A stretch of 64,000 nucleotides of DNA from Frankia sp. AgB32 (lineage in GTDB: Bacteria; Actinomycetota; Actinomycetes; Frankiales; Frankiaceae): contig NZ_JALKFX010000011.1 of NCBI RefSeq assembly GCF_023243045.1, positions 1 to 64,000 on the forward strand. The letters are read 5' to 3'. A model generated the notes under the pieces. It worked only from the letters and a program-made list of their open reading frames with translations, ran no database searches and was not told the origin of the DNA. Made by a program: the position numbers and the translations under genes. Positions within the stretch are counted from its first letter, which is position 1; every line of letters starts with the position of its first letter. This document shows, piece by piece, positions 53,471 to 64,000 of the stretch.

Positions 53471-55036
53471 GTGCGTGGCGATTGCGCTTCTGTGTCGGAT
53501 TCGGCTGATCGAGCGGATGGCGGTTCCTCCCGCCTCCGCTGGATCCCCGACCCGCGGGACCCCGACCCGCGAAGCCCGCTCCCGCGAACCCTCGCCCCGG
53601 GCCGCCGCGGCTTCGGCCTCGCCGTGCGCGGCGGGCGGCGGGGTACCGGTCGACGCCGCGGCGGCGCGCTGCTGGCCGCGGCAGGCGCGCTCGCCAGCCT
53701 GCTGGCCGCGACCGCTCCGCCGGCGCTCGCCGCCCCGGCCAACCCCTCGACGCCGGCCGCCGGCGCCGGCGGGACGCCGGCCGGCACCGTCGGCCGGGTC
53801 GGTTCGTACCTGACCGACGACCAGCACCGCACCGTGATCATCCGGGGCGTCGCGGTGCCGGCCGGGGTGACCCCGACCGGTCAGGACCTCGATGCCTGGG
53901 TCGCCGCCGGGCTCACCGGCGTGCGGGTGGCGGTGCCGGTCGCCAGTGGTGGTCGGTTCCCGGCGGTCGCCGGCTGGCCGCTGCCCGCCGCGGGCGGCGC
54001 GGACATCGACCCGGGGCTCGCCCAGGCAGCCGCGCTCACCCACACGTTCACCGGGCGCGGCCTGCGGGTCGTGGTGCGGCTGGTGCCCGCCGCGGGCCGG
54101 ACCGCGTCGGTCAGCACGCTCACCGCCGGCCTCGCCCGGCTGGCTGACAGGTTTCGCGACGAGCCGGGCCTGCTCGGCTACGAGGTGTCCACGGGCGCCG
54201 CCGCCAGGGCCGGCGACGCCGTGCTGAGCGACGCCGTCGCCGCGCATGATCCACACCACCTGCTGTGGCGGCAGCGCGCGGCGCCGTTCGACGCCGCGGC
54301 CACCGTCGCCGTCAACGACCCCACCGGCTACCTGACCGGCTGGAAGGACGGTTCCGCCGCCGCGCTGGACGGCCTCGCGGGCGCGGCGGACGCCTTCGGA
54401 CTGAGCTGGTTCTACGATCCGCCGAGCAGCACGGGCGGCACCGTGGGCACCGATCCGCCGGGGGCTACCGGCGGCGGATCGGTGCCGTCCGTCCCGGCCC
54501 AGCTCGTCCGGCCCTATCCCGAGGCGGTCGCCGGCACTCCCGAGGCGGCGCGGCTCGATGCCGCCCGGGTGCTCACCGTCGACTACCGGCCGGTGGCGCC
54601 CGACGGCGCCGCCGTGCCGGCCGGCGCGGCCACGGCGATCAGCGTGCCGGGCGCGGCCTATCCCGGCGGGTACCAGGCCCGGGTCAGCGGCGGCCGGGTG
54701 ATCTCGGCGGCCGGCGCGGGCCTGGTGTGCGTGGTGGCCCTGCCCGGGGCGAGCCGGGTCGAGGTGCAGATCTCCCCGGTGACCGGCGGGCTGGTGAGCC
54801 CGCCGGTCACCGCCGGTCCCGCCGGCTGCGCGCCCGCGGCCCCGGCCGGTGGGGTGCACACCACCGGCGCGGGCGCCGCCGTGGCCGACGCGGCGCGTGG
54901 CGACGCGGCGGACCGGTCGTACTCAGGTCCGTTGCTCTGGGTGCTGCCGCTCGCCGGCGCCGCCGTCACGGCGGGTGCCCTTGCCGCCGTGCTGCGCCCG
55001 TGGCGGCGCCGACAGGCCCGGTCTGGGGGAGACTGA
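53471..55036 (+). CDS. Degenerate endoglycoceramidase-like (GH5) membrane-anchored protein
   Basis: The product has 521 residues, with an Arg-rich start, a signal sequence (LLAAAGALASLLAATAPPALA), a GH5-like barrel portion (YLTDDQHRTVIIRGVAVP, VAAGLTGVRVAVPV, FTGRGLRVVVRLVP) and a C-terminal beta domain (LVRPYPEAVAGTPEAARLD, YPGGYQARVSGGRVI), ending in a transmembrane anchor (WVLPLAGAAVTAGALAAVL). The N- and C-terminal parts match endoglycoceramidases. Where the catalytic Asn-Glu-Pro should be, the sequence reads LLGYEVSTGAAARAGD, and no second catalytic Glu motif is seen. It is probably a non-catalytic, surface-exposed relative. GTG 53471. Confidence 0.7.
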   Translation: MRGDCASVSDSADRADGGSSRLRWIPDPRDPDPRSPLPRTLAPGRRGFGLAVRGGRRGTGRRRGGALLAAAGALASLLAATAPPALAAPANPSTPAAGAGGTPAGTVGRVGSYLTDDQHRTVIIRGVAVPAGVTPTGQDLDAWVAAGLTGVRVAVPVASGGRFPAVAGWPLPAAGGADIDPGLAQAAALTHTFTGRGLRVVVRLVPAAGRTASVSTLTAGLARLADRFRDEPGLLGYEVSTGAAARAGDAVLSDAVAAHDPHHLLWRQRAAPFDAAATVAVNDPTGYLTGWKDGSAAALDGLAGAADAFGLSWFYDPPSSTGGTVGTDPPGATGGGSVPSVPAQLVRPYPEAVAGTPEAARLDAARVLTVDYRPVAPDGAAVPAGAATAISVPGAAYPGGYQARVSGGRVISAAGAGLVCVVALPGASRVEVQISPVTGGLVSPPVTAGPAGCAPAAPAGGVHTTGAGAAVADAARGDAADRSYSGPLLWVLPLAGAAVTAGALAAVLRPWRRRQARSGGD

Positions 55037-55040
55037 GCGG

Positions 55041-55571
55041 GTGGGCACGCGTTTCTTCTACGACACAGAGTTCATCGAGCGTCGGGAGGCCGGGCATCTC
55101 TGGCTGGACCTGGTCAGCATCGGCATCGTCAGCGAGGACGGGACGCAGCGCTACTACGCCGTGTCGACGGAGTTCGACCCCTCGTGGGCGGTGCCCTGGG
55201 TGCGGCGCAACGTCCTCGACCAGCTCCCGCCGCCGGCCGACCCGGCCTGGCGGTCCCGCGCCCGGATCCGGTCCGAGATCGCCGAGCTGCTGACCGCGGA
55301 CGGCGCACCGGAGCTGTGGGCCTGGTTCGGCGCCTACGACCATGTCGTGCTCTGCCAGCTGTTCGGGACGATGACGGACCTGCCCGCCAGGCTGCCGCGG
55401 TTCACCCGCGACCTGCGCCAGCTCTGGGAGGAGCTCGGCCGCCCGCCGTTGCCCTCGCCGCCGGCCAACGCCCACGACGCGCTCGCGGACGCCCAGCACA
55501 ACCTCGCCCGCTGGGAGGTCCTCGCGCCGCTGCGGGTCCAGCCCGCGGCCCGGCCGCCGGCCCGCCGCTGA
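55041..55571 (+). CDS. 3'-5' exoribonuclease (RNase AS / Rv2179c family)
   Basis: The 176-residue DEDD-type exonuclease has RFFYDTEFIERREAGHLWLD (catalytic D and E), VSIGIVSEDGTQRYYAV, FGAYDHVVLCQLFG (third Asp) and NAHDALADAQHNLARWE (fourth acidic residues). It matches the mycobacterial Rv2179c group, shown to be a polyadenylate-preferring 3'-5' RNase. GTG 55041 follows GGGGGAG. It begins five bases after the preceding gene's stop, so the two are likely cotranscribed. Confidence 0.87.
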   Translation: MGTRFFYDTEFIERREAGHLWLDLVSIGIVSEDGTQRYYAVSTEFDPSWAVPWVRRNVLDQLPPPADPAWRSRARIRSEIAELLTADGAPELWAWFGAYDHVVLCQLFGTMTDLPARLPRFTRDLRQLWEELGRPPLPSPPANAHDALADAQHNLARWEVLAPLRVQPAARPPARR

Positions 55572-55707
55572 CCGGTTCGGGTTCGCGGTCTCGCGAGATT
55601 CTGTAATCGTCTCGCCACGCCTGGTGGCCGGTTAGGCCGCTGTGTGCGTCGAGCTGCCGTTACGCTGCCGCCGCGGGGGCGGCGTGGACGCGACAGGAGG
55701 AGCCGCG

Positions 55708-58175
<2,468 letters not shown>

Positions 58176-58181
58176 CGCCGC

Positions 58182-60026
58182 TCAGGCCCGCCTGGGGTCT
58201 GGCGCCATCGCTTCGGTGGCAGGCAGGTCCGGGGCGACGAGGTCCGGGGCGACCAGGTCCGGGGCTGCCGGGCCAGGCGTGACAGTGCCCGCGGGGACCT
58301 GGTCCGTGGTGGTCGAGGTCGGGTCCGTGGTCGGGTTACCAGCGGTGACCGTGGCGGAGGTAGAACGTCCGTCGATGCTCGGGTTGTCGGATGCCACGGT
58401 GTCGTCGGTGGGGCTGGTGTCGTCGGTGGGGACGGCGTCGTCGGCGGCAGCCGGCGTTGGCGTGTGAGCCGTGGGTGGCGGCGGTCCGGCCGCGGGTGAC
58501 GGTGCCGGCGTGGTGTCCGGATCGGCCGGCGGGACGGCGTCCGGGTCCGCAGTGGCATCGGTGGACGGTGTTGGCCGCGCGGCGAACAGGTCACCGTCGG
58601 CATCCGGGGAGCGTGTTGCCGGGAGGCCGTGAACCTCCGGCGAACCTTCTGCGGCGGGAGCCGCCCGGCTCGGCGTCGCCGTCGCGTGGTCCGCGGCGTC
58701 GTCGGGGGCCGGTGGCGGGCTGGTGGCCGTGCCCGGGGCCGTGGTGGTGGTCGTGGATTCCGACGGGCGGGCCGGGGTCGACCGCGGGGCCGACGGCGCG
58801 GGTGGTGGCGTGTGCGCGTCGAGGGTCACCCGGAACTGGTCGATGAGCTGCATCGCCGCCTGCGCGGACTCGGTCGTGCCGGCGGGCAGCACGGACAGGA
58901 CCGTCGCCAGCCGGCTTGCCTGCGTGGTGGTGAAGGTGTTCATGGTGCGCCAGGCGTCGGCGTCGCCGGCGCTCGCCCGGGCCAACAGCACCTGCGAGCC
59001 GGCCCCGGCCTGCGCGCACCAGGACCGCAGCAGGCCGTTGACCGCGTCGGGGTCGGTGTGCTGGCCGGCCGCGGCCGGCGGGCGCCCGGTGGGATCCGGC
59101 GCGGGCATCGCCCGATCGGTGGTCGTCGTGGGCCAGGGTCCGGCCGTCGTGGCTGGCAGGCCCGGCGCGGGCGCGGCGAACGGGAGGCCGAGCGGCAGCC
59201 ACGACGCCGGTCCCGGCGCCGCGCCGCCGACCGCCGGTGCCCCCTGCGGTGTCGGCGGGCCGTTCGGCACCGGCACCGGAGCTTGCCCCGGTGCCCGCTC
59301 GGTCGACGGTTGTGGTGAGCCTGCCGTCGCAGGGCCGGCTCCGGCCGGCTCGCTCGGGGCGGACCCGGTACCGGTGACGGTGTGCAGTTCGTCCATGCGG
59401 GTACCGGCCACCGTCAGCCGGGTCTTCGCCCGCTCCACCGGGTCGCGCCGCAGAGCGACCTGGAAGTTCTCGACCTGCCGCTTCACGCTGTAGAGCGGTT
59501 CGCCGGGCAGGGCGTTCGCCGCGCTCATGGCGAGCCCGACCATGGTGATGACGGCGCTCAGCCCGGCGGCGAGCACGGCGCGGGCGACGAGCGGCAGCCG
59601 GGCGTGGCCCGGCGCCTCGCGGCGCACCCGCCGTCCTGAGCCGGACCATGGCCGGCCGGGCGCGTGCGCACTGCGGCCCGTGGCGACCCCGGCGGGGCTG
59701 GCCGGGGCGGCTGGAGCGGCGGTGGCTGGAGCGGCGCTGGTGGACGGTGGGGGGGCGGGTTCGGCGAGAGAGGCGAGGAGCCGGGCGCGGACGGCCGCCC
59801 GACGCGTCGGGTCCATCCGTGGCAGGGGAAGTTCGCTCAGTGCCGCGGTAAGGGACAGGAGACGATCTTCGTCGGCGTTGGCTGGTTCGCGGGCACCGTC
59901 GAGCACTGTCTGGAGGTGGTCGGCGCGCGCCCGGCGTGGGCGCCACCAGCGCGCGGCCGCCCGACCGCGACCGGTTCGCCGCGGCCGGGCATCCCCGTCC
60001 CGGTCACGACCGCGCGCTGTCCTCAC
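58182..60026 (-). CDS. DUF5667 domain membrane protein with long repetitive tail
   Basis: The product has 614 residues. A basic N-terminus with RADHLQTVLDGA and LPLPRMDPTRRAAVRARLLA is followed by a transmembrane helix (LVARAVLAAGLSAVITMVGL) and the DUF5667 core (LPGEPLYSVKRQVENFQVAL, RRDPVERAKTRLTVAGTRMDEL). An external region of about 350 residues is Pro/Thr/Ala/Asp-rich and includes a triplicated APDLV unit at the C-terminus (15-base DNA repeats near 58218-58268). Such proteins often accompany ECF sigma factors; none is adjacent here. GTG 60026 follows GGGAGCGG. Function is unknown. Confidence 0.78.
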   Translation of the reverse strand: MRTARGRDRDGDARPRRTGRGRAAARWWRPRRARADHLQTVLDGAREPANADEDRLLSLTAALSELPLPRMDPTRRAAVRARLLASLAEPAPPPSTSAAPATAAPAAPASPAGVATGRSAHAPGRPWSGSGRRVRREAPGHARLPLVARAVLAAGLSAVITMVGLAMSAANALPGEPLYSVKRQVENFQVALRRDPVERAKTRLTVAGTRMDELHTVTGTGSAPSEPAGAGPATAGSPQPSTERAPGQAPVPVPNGPPTPQGAPAVGGAAPGPASWLPLGLPFAAPAPGLPATTAGPWPTTTTDRAMPAPDPTGRPPAAAGQHTDPDAVNGLLRSWCAQAGAGSQVLLARASAGDADAWRTMNTFTTTQASRLATVLSVLPAGTTESAQAAMQLIDQFRVTLDAHTPPPAPSAPRSTPARPSESTTTTTAPGTATSPPPAPDDAADHATATPSRAAPAAEGSPEVHGLPATRSPDADGDLFAARPTPSTDATADPDAVPPADPDTTPAPSPAAGPPPPTAHTPTPAAADDAVPTDDTSPTDDTVASDNPSIDGRSTSATVTAGNPTTDPTSTTTDQVPAGTVTPGPAAPDLVAPDLVAPDLPATEAMAPDPRRA

Positions 60027-60103
60027 GTCCGCTCCCCGGATCCGGTCGCGCGGTGGAGAGCTCGGCCGCCCCCGCGCCGTCCTGACCAGTGGTCGATAGT
60101 CGC

Positions 60104-62365
60104 TCAGTTACCAAACTGCCACACAGTGTTGACGCGTACTGTACTACCCTTCTCGATCTTGGAACCGGCCCGGGTGGACTGCTGCACGACCTTGTCGTTC
60201 GGGGTGCCCAGAATGCTGGCCCGATCGATCTTCAGGCCGGCTCTGCGCAGCAGGCTCTCCGCGTCCCGGAAGGTCTTGCCGACCACGTTGGGCACGGTGA
60301 CCTGCACGCCGCTGCCATCGCCGCCGCCGCCGGAACCGGTGCCGTCGTCGGGCGAGGTGGCCACCGTCAGGGTGACCGTGCTGTTCGGCGGGACCGGCTG
60401 GCCGACCTCGGGTGAGACGCCGACGACGGTGTCGGGGGTGGCGTTGCTGTTGGTGATTACGGCGCGCTGCACGGTGAGGCCGGCGATCCCGGCACCTTCG
60501 AGCTGGGCCTTGGCCGCGTCGTAGGTCCTGCCGATGATGTCCGCCGGCATCAGGGGAGTGTCCGGACCGGAGGAGATGATCAGCAGGATCGAGTCCTTCG
60601 GCTTGGCCGGGGTGTTCACGGCCGGGTCGGTGGCGATCACGTGGCCTTCGGCGACGGAGTCGCTGGCGGCGTTGCGGGTCCCGCCGGGCGTGAGGTTCAC
60701 CTCCGCCAGCCGGGCGTTCGCCTGGTCCTGGGTGAGGTTCGCCAGATCCGGCACGGGGATCGTCGCCGGCCCGGAACTCAGCCGCAGCGTCACCACCGCG
60801 CCCTTGGCGACCTTCGAGCCGTCGTGCGGGTCCTGCTGGGCGATGTGGTTGGCGGTGACGGTGGCGCTCGCCACCGGGTCGAGGTAGGCCGATTTCAGGC
60901 CGGCCTGGCGAAGCGTCATCTCCGCGTCCGACTTGCTGAGGTTGGTCAGGAGCGGCACCTCGACCTTGTTGCCGGACACCGTGTGGAACGCGACGAGCGC
61001 GAGCAGCAGCACGAGGACGGTCCCGGCGCCGACCAGGATCGGCAGGCGGCGCGGCCCGCCGGTCTTCGCGCGTCGCCGCCCGCCGCTGCCCGGGCCCTGG
61101 TGGCCGGTGCCCTGGTGGCCGCCGCCCGCCGCCGGCCGGTACAGGGCGCCGGTTCCCGGCGAGACGTCGTGACCCCCGGCGTAGGCATGGTTCTCGCCGG
61201 CCATCCCGAACTCGTCCGGCACGAACGCACCGGACTGGGTGTCGGTGGCCACCGGGCCCACCTGGGCCGCGCGGGTCGGTGCCGGCATCGCCGCGGTCGC
61301 GACCGGACCGCCGTCGCCGCCCGGCACGTCGGACCCGTTGCCGCCGTGGCCGCCCGTGCCGTACGCGGCGCCGCCGGCCGCAGCGGCGCCCGCGGCGCCG
61401 GGCCGCGACGGTGGGCGGCCAGGGGAGCCCTCCGCGGGCGGCGGGTCCATCAGGCCGATGCGCTGGACCTCGGCGGTGAAGCCGGTGGGGTAGTCGGTCT
61501 GCGCCGGCAGGTAGGGCGCGATTCTCAGCAGCTCGTCGAGCAGGGCGGCGCCGTCGGCCGGGCGGCCGCCCGGGTCGCGGGAGGTGGCCCGCCGCACCAG
61601 GTCGTCGAGCTCCGCCGGGATGCCCGCCACGAGGGTCGACGGCGCCGGCACATCACCGTGGACGGACTGGTAGGCCATCGACATCGGCGTCGCGCCGCTG
61701 TGCGGGAGCTGCCCGGTCAGCGTCTCGAACAGGACGACCCCGGCGGCGTAGACGTCGCTGCGGGTGTCCGCGGTGCCGTGGGTGACCTGCTCGGGTGCCA
61801 GGTAGCCCACGGTGCCCATCACGACGCCGTCGGTGAGCGCCTGGGTGGGCTGGCCGAGCGGGCGGGCCAGACCGAAGTCGGCCACCTTCACCTGGCCGTC
61901 GTCACCGAGCAGGATGTTCTCGGGCTTGATGTCGCGGTGGATGATCCCGGCGTGGTGCGCGGCGGCCAGCGCCTCCATCACCGGTTCGATGATCTCGACG
62001 GCCTCGGTGACGGGCAGCGGGCCCCGGGCGCCGAGGTGCTGGCGCAGCGACCGGCCCCGCACCAGCTCCATCACCAGGTAGTTGATCAGGCCGGCGGACG
62101 TCCGGTCGGACCCCTGGTCCAGCACGGAGACGACCCGCGACGTGTTGAGCTGGGCGACTGCCCGGGCCTCGCGGTGGAACCGGCCGATGAACTCGGGGTC
62201 GTGGTTGAGGTTGGGATGCATGACCTTCAGGGCGACGAGCCGGTCGAGCCGGTTGTCGTGCGCGACGTACACCGTCGCCATGCCGCCGACGGCAAGTCGT
62301 TCCTGCGCCGTATAGCGGCCGTCGAGAAGCCGACCAATGACGGGGTCGGCCACGGTGGCATCCAC
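60104..62365 (-). CDS. Serine/threonine protein kinase with four PASTA domains (PknL/PknB type)
   Basis: The product has 753 residues. A Hanks-type kinase domain occupies about residues 10-275 (LAVGGMATVYVAHD, VALKVMH, HRDIKPENILLGDD, VADFGLARPL, GYLAPEQVTH). A Gly/Pro-rich linker and one transmembrane helix (LPILVGAGTVLVLLLALVAF) follow, then four extracellular PASTA repeats (VEVPLLTNLSKSDAEMTLRQ, IPVPDLANLTQDQANARL, MPADIIGRTYDAAKAQLEGA, VTVPNVVGKTFRDAESLL), which bind peptidoglycan fragments. It should couple wall status to phosphorylation of cytoplasmic targets. GTG 62365 is the likely start; GTG 62353 is possible. It lies near aroG as pknL does in mycobacteria. Confidence 0.93.
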   Translation of the reverse strand: MDATVADPVIGRLLDGRYTAQERLAVGGMATVYVAHDNRLDRLVALKVMHPNLNHDPEFIGRFHREARAVAQLNTSRVVSVLDQGSDRTSAGLINYLVMELVRGRSLRQHLGARGPLPVTEAVEIIEPVMEALAAAHHAGIIHRDIKPENILLGDDGQVKVADFGLARPLGQPTQALTDGVVMGTVGYLAPEQVTHGTADTRSDVYAAGVVLFETLTGQLPHSGATPMSMAYQSVHGDVPAPSTLVAGIPAELDDLVRRATSRDPGGRPADGAALLDELLRIAPYLPAQTDYPTGFTAEVQRIGLMDPPPAEGSPGRPPSRPGAAGAAAAGGAAYGTGGHGGNGSDVPGGDGGPVATAAMPAPTRAAQVGPVATDTQSGAFVPDEFGMAGENHAYAGGHDVSPGTGALYRPAAGGGHQGTGHQGPGSGGRRRAKTGGPRRLPILVGAGTVLVLLLALVAFHTVSGNKVEVPLLTNLSKSDAEMTLRQAGLKSAYLDPVASATVTANHIAQQDPHDGSKVAKGAVVTLRLSSGPATIPVPDLANLTQDQANARLAEVNLTPGGTRNAASDSVAEGHVIATDPAVNTPAKPKDSILLIISSGPDTPLMPADIIGRTYDAAKAQLEGAGIAGLTVQRAVITNSNATPDTVVGVSPEVGQPVPPNSTVTLTVATSPDDGTGSGGGGDGSGVQVTVPNVVGKTFRDAESLLRRAGLKIDRASILGTPNDKVVQQSTRAGSKIEKGSTVRVNTVWQFGN

Positions 62366-62654
62366 GCTGCACAGTTTACGATCGTCGCCGGGCGGCGCCG
62401 CGACCGGAGGCAACCGCGTCACAATGGATATGCGGCGCGCCACCGCTGGAAATCCGGTGCGGTAGGCGAATACTCGGCTGCCCTCGGTGAATCGCCGCAC
62501 ATAATCGCTGTCTCGGCGGCGGTTCGGCGGCGGGTCGGGTCGTTTCCCGTTCGCCGCCCGGGTCGGGGGCCCGCTGGCGTGCGTCCCCGGGTGGGGTCCG
62601 CCGCAACCAGGTGAGCAGGCACCGCTGCGGGCGTGCGGCTTGTACGCTTGAGCG
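62366..62654. other. Divergent region between the PASTA kinase and thiG
   Basis: The gap up to thiG totals about 383 bases, and its second part is the TPP riboswitch listed next. In 62366-62654 a TACGCT (62643-62648) just ahead of the riboswitch could be the -10 element of the thi operon. No gene was found. The kinase promoter should also be here. Confidence 0.5.
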
Positions 62655-62747
62655 GCACCGGGGAGTCCGCGGACGCGGGCTGAGAGGCCGGCCAGGATCA
62701 CCGTCGGCGACCCGCAAACCCGATCGCGGTCATGCGCGCGTGGGGAG
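62655..62747 (+). promoter_or_regulatory. TPP riboswitch (THI element)
   Basis: The segment holds the conserved thi-box order: GGGG followed by a GTCCGCGGAC hairpin, CTGAGAG (62680-62686), ACCCGCAAACCCGATC, GCGGTCATGCGCGC and the closing GGGG next to the thiG ribosome binding site. The end of the aptamer and the GGGGAGG Shine-Dalgarno are adjacent, so thiamine diphosphate binding should sequester the start site and shut off thiG-thiH. Confidence 0.85.
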
Positions 62748-62748
62748 G

Positions 62749-63654
62749 ATGATCGTCTTGTCGCAGGCTTCCATCGAGTCGGCCGGTCACGTCGGCGCCG
62801 CCGGATCCGGTCTGCCGGGCGGCGGCACCAGCCAGTCCGGCGCCGGCGACGACCTGGTCGTCGCGGGCCGGGCGTTCCGCAGCCGGCTGATGGTCGGCAC
62901 GGGGAAGTTCGCTGCCCACGAGATCATGCGGGCCAGCCTGCTCGCGTCGGGCGCGCAGATCGTCACGGTCGCGCTGCGCCGGGTCGACCTCGCCCGCCTG
63001 GGCGAGGGCGACGTGCTCGACTTCGTCCCCGCCGGGATGACGCTGCTGCCGAACACCTCCGGCGCCGTCGACGCGGCCGAGGCGCACCGGCTGGCCCGTC
63101 TCGGTCGCGCGGCCACCGGCACCGACCTGGTGAAACTGGAGGTCACGCCGGATCCGCGGACGCTCGCGCCCGATCCCGTCGAGACGCTGCGCGCTGCCGA
63201 GCTGCTGGTGGCGGACGGTTTCACCGTCCTGCCGTACTGCTCGGCCGACCCGGTGCTCGCCCGCCGGCTGGAGGAGGCCGGCTGCGCCACCGTTATGCCG
63301 CTGGGTAGCTGGATCGGCTCGAACCGGGGGCTGCGCACCCGTGACGCGCTCGAGGCGATCATCGCCGGCGCTGGCGTCCCGGTCGTCGTCGACGCCGGGC
63401 TCGGGGTGCCCTCCGACGCGGCCGAGGCCATGGAGATCGGCGCGGACGCGGTGCTGGTCAACACGGCCATCGCGGTCGCCGCCGACCCGGTGCTGATGGC
63501 GCGGGCGTTCGCGCTGGCCACCGTCGCCGGCCGGCTGGGCCACCTGGCCGGGCGCGCGGGGCCGGGCGCGCCCACCGAGGCCTCCGCCTCCTCGCCGCTC
63601 ACCGGTTTCCTCGGCGCCGGCCCGGCCACCGGCAGCGGCGGCGGCGCCGCGTGA
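62749..63654 (+). CDS. thiG: Thiazole synthase
   Basis: ThiG condenses deoxyxylulose phosphate, dehydroglycine and ThiS-thiocarboxylate into the thiamine thiazole. The 301-residue (alpha/beta)8 protein shows [48 protein letters not shown] with the Schiff-base lysine, [35 protein letters not shown] and [13 protein letters not shown]. The N-terminus (about 35 residues) and the C-terminus are low complexity. ATG 62749 abuts GGGGAGG with no spacing, so TTG 62758, nine bases after it, may be the true start. The 3' end overlaps thiH (GTGA). ThiS was not found in the window. Confidence 0.92.
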   Translation: MIVLSQASIESAGHVGAAGSGLPGGGTSQSGAGDDLVVAGRAFRSRLMVGTGKFAAHEIMRASLLASGAQIVTVALRRVDLARLGEGDVLDFVPAGMTLLPNTSGAVDAAEAHRLARLGRAATGTDLVKLEVTPDPRTLAPDPVETLRAAELLVADGFTVLPYCSADPVLARRLEEAGCATVMPLGSWIGSNRGLRTRDALEAIIAGAGVPVVVDAGLGVPSDAAEAMEIGADAVLVNTAIAVAADPVLMARAFALATVAGRLGHLAGRAGPGAPTEASASSPLTGFLGAGPATGSGGGAA

Positions 63655-64000
63655 GCGCGCCGCCCGGCGTGTTCGCCCGCGAGCTCGCCGCCGTCGACCT
63701 GCCCGGGCTGTCCGCCCGCTCCCAGCGCGCCACCCCGACGGAGGTCGACGCGCTGCTGCGGCGGGTCGACCCCGGCGGCGCGGGCCGCCCGGCGCCCGCC
63801 GACGCCCGGCTCGGCCTGGACGAGCTCGCCGTTCTGCTCTCACCGGCGGCCGGCGCGCGGCTGGAGGACCTCGCGCTCGCCGCGCGCGAGACCACGCTGC
63901 GCCGCTTCGGCCGGGCGGTGCGCCTGTTCGCGCCGCTGTACGTGTCGAATGCCTGCCTGTCGTCCTGCACCTACTGCGGCTTCGCCAAGGGTCTGCCGGT
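63651..64000 (+). CDS. thiH: 2-iminoacetate synthase ThiH (N-terminal part)
   Basis: GTG 63651 overlaps the thiG stop and opens a frame that runs off the window edge after about 116 residues. Its N-terminus is [15 protein letters not shown]. Near the end the radical-SAM cluster motif [13 protein letters not shown] (C-x3-C-x2-C) follows [10 protein letters not shown], as in ThiH. The enzyme cleaves tyrosine to dehydroglycine and p-cresol for ThiG. The rest of the gene is outside the window. Confidence 0.9.
   Translation, partial: MSAPPGVFARELAAVDLPGLSARSQRATPTEVDALLRRVDPGGAGRPAPADARLGLDELAVLLSPAAGARLEDLALAARETTLRRFGRAVRLFAPLYVSNACLSSCTYCGFAKGLP

Overview
The window is 64 kb of very GC-rich DNA with strong third-position GC bias, many GTG/TTG starts and 1-14 base overlaps between adjacent genes. 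The gene content (aa3 oxidase plus QcrCAB with a diheme cytochrome c, AdoK- and PimB-type enzymes, a PknL-type PASTA kinase, F420-type nitroreductase, DUF3043, CU044_5270 and DUF5667 proteins) points to an actinobacterium. A Frankia-like organism is my best guess. Gene order from the cob genes to the PASTA kinase broadly resembles the block around Rv2174-Rv2208 of Mycobacterium tuberculosis and its Streptomyces counterpart (recalled, not searched), so most of the window looks like old vertical backbone.

Region by region. 1-300 is the tail of an IS transposase. 352-2329 is cobS/cobT. 2542-9270 is an accessory segment: a large DUF4062/NB-ARC/WD40 STAND protein, an ECF-like sigma factor with its CU044_5270 partner, and a secreted I36-type inhibitor that is frameshifted. 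It separates cobT from a metallo-beta-lactamase/CobU fusion (9734-11251), a 56-residue membrane protein and a probable cobalamin riboswitch. 11865-15578 holds small proteins, an F420-type oxidoreductase/TetR pair with two palindromic operators, an aldo/keto reductase and DUF3043. 15578-20315 holds nadA, an ErpA/HesB-type Fe-S protein, adenosine kinase, TusA and a cysteine desulfurase. 20561-34261 is the respiratory core (ctaC-ctaD-ctaF, then ctaE-qcrC-qcrA-qcrB). It is interrupted by a monooxygenase-domain/truncated-hemoglobin fusion, trpD, a receiver protein, and a PerR-like/rubrerythrin/DUF3501 peroxide cluster. 34426-48623 holds a DEDD/GIY-YIG nuclease, VOC, HIT, DUF4352, NYN, PimB, FadD15, a phosphoesterase and a coupled SRPBCC/ArsA-like/Cys-rich/glucokinase run. 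49022-62365 holds an archaeal-type LOR/SDH (TIGR00300) protein, hydrolase, PlsC, a degenerate endoglycoceramidase-like protein, RNase AS, a predicted PPi-type phosphofructokinase, class II DAHP synthase, DUF5667 and a PASTA Ser/Thr kinase. 62655-64000 is a TPP riboswitch driving thiG-thiH; thiH is cut by the window edge.

How it works together. The cox and bc1 genes encode a complete menaquinol-to-oxygen branch. Next to it are peroxide and NO/O2-type functions, and Fe-S/sulfur supply genes. Two riboswitches (B12, TPP) control cofactor synthesis. Phosphofructokinase and DAHP synthase, and the kinase behind them, sit at the glycolysis/shikimate entry. The less usual items are the STAND protein and its placement inside the cob genes, two apparent homopolymer frameshifts, the inverted repeat upstream of the hemoglobin fusion, and the pseudo-glycosidase. 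No rRNA, tRNA or CRISPR array was seen.
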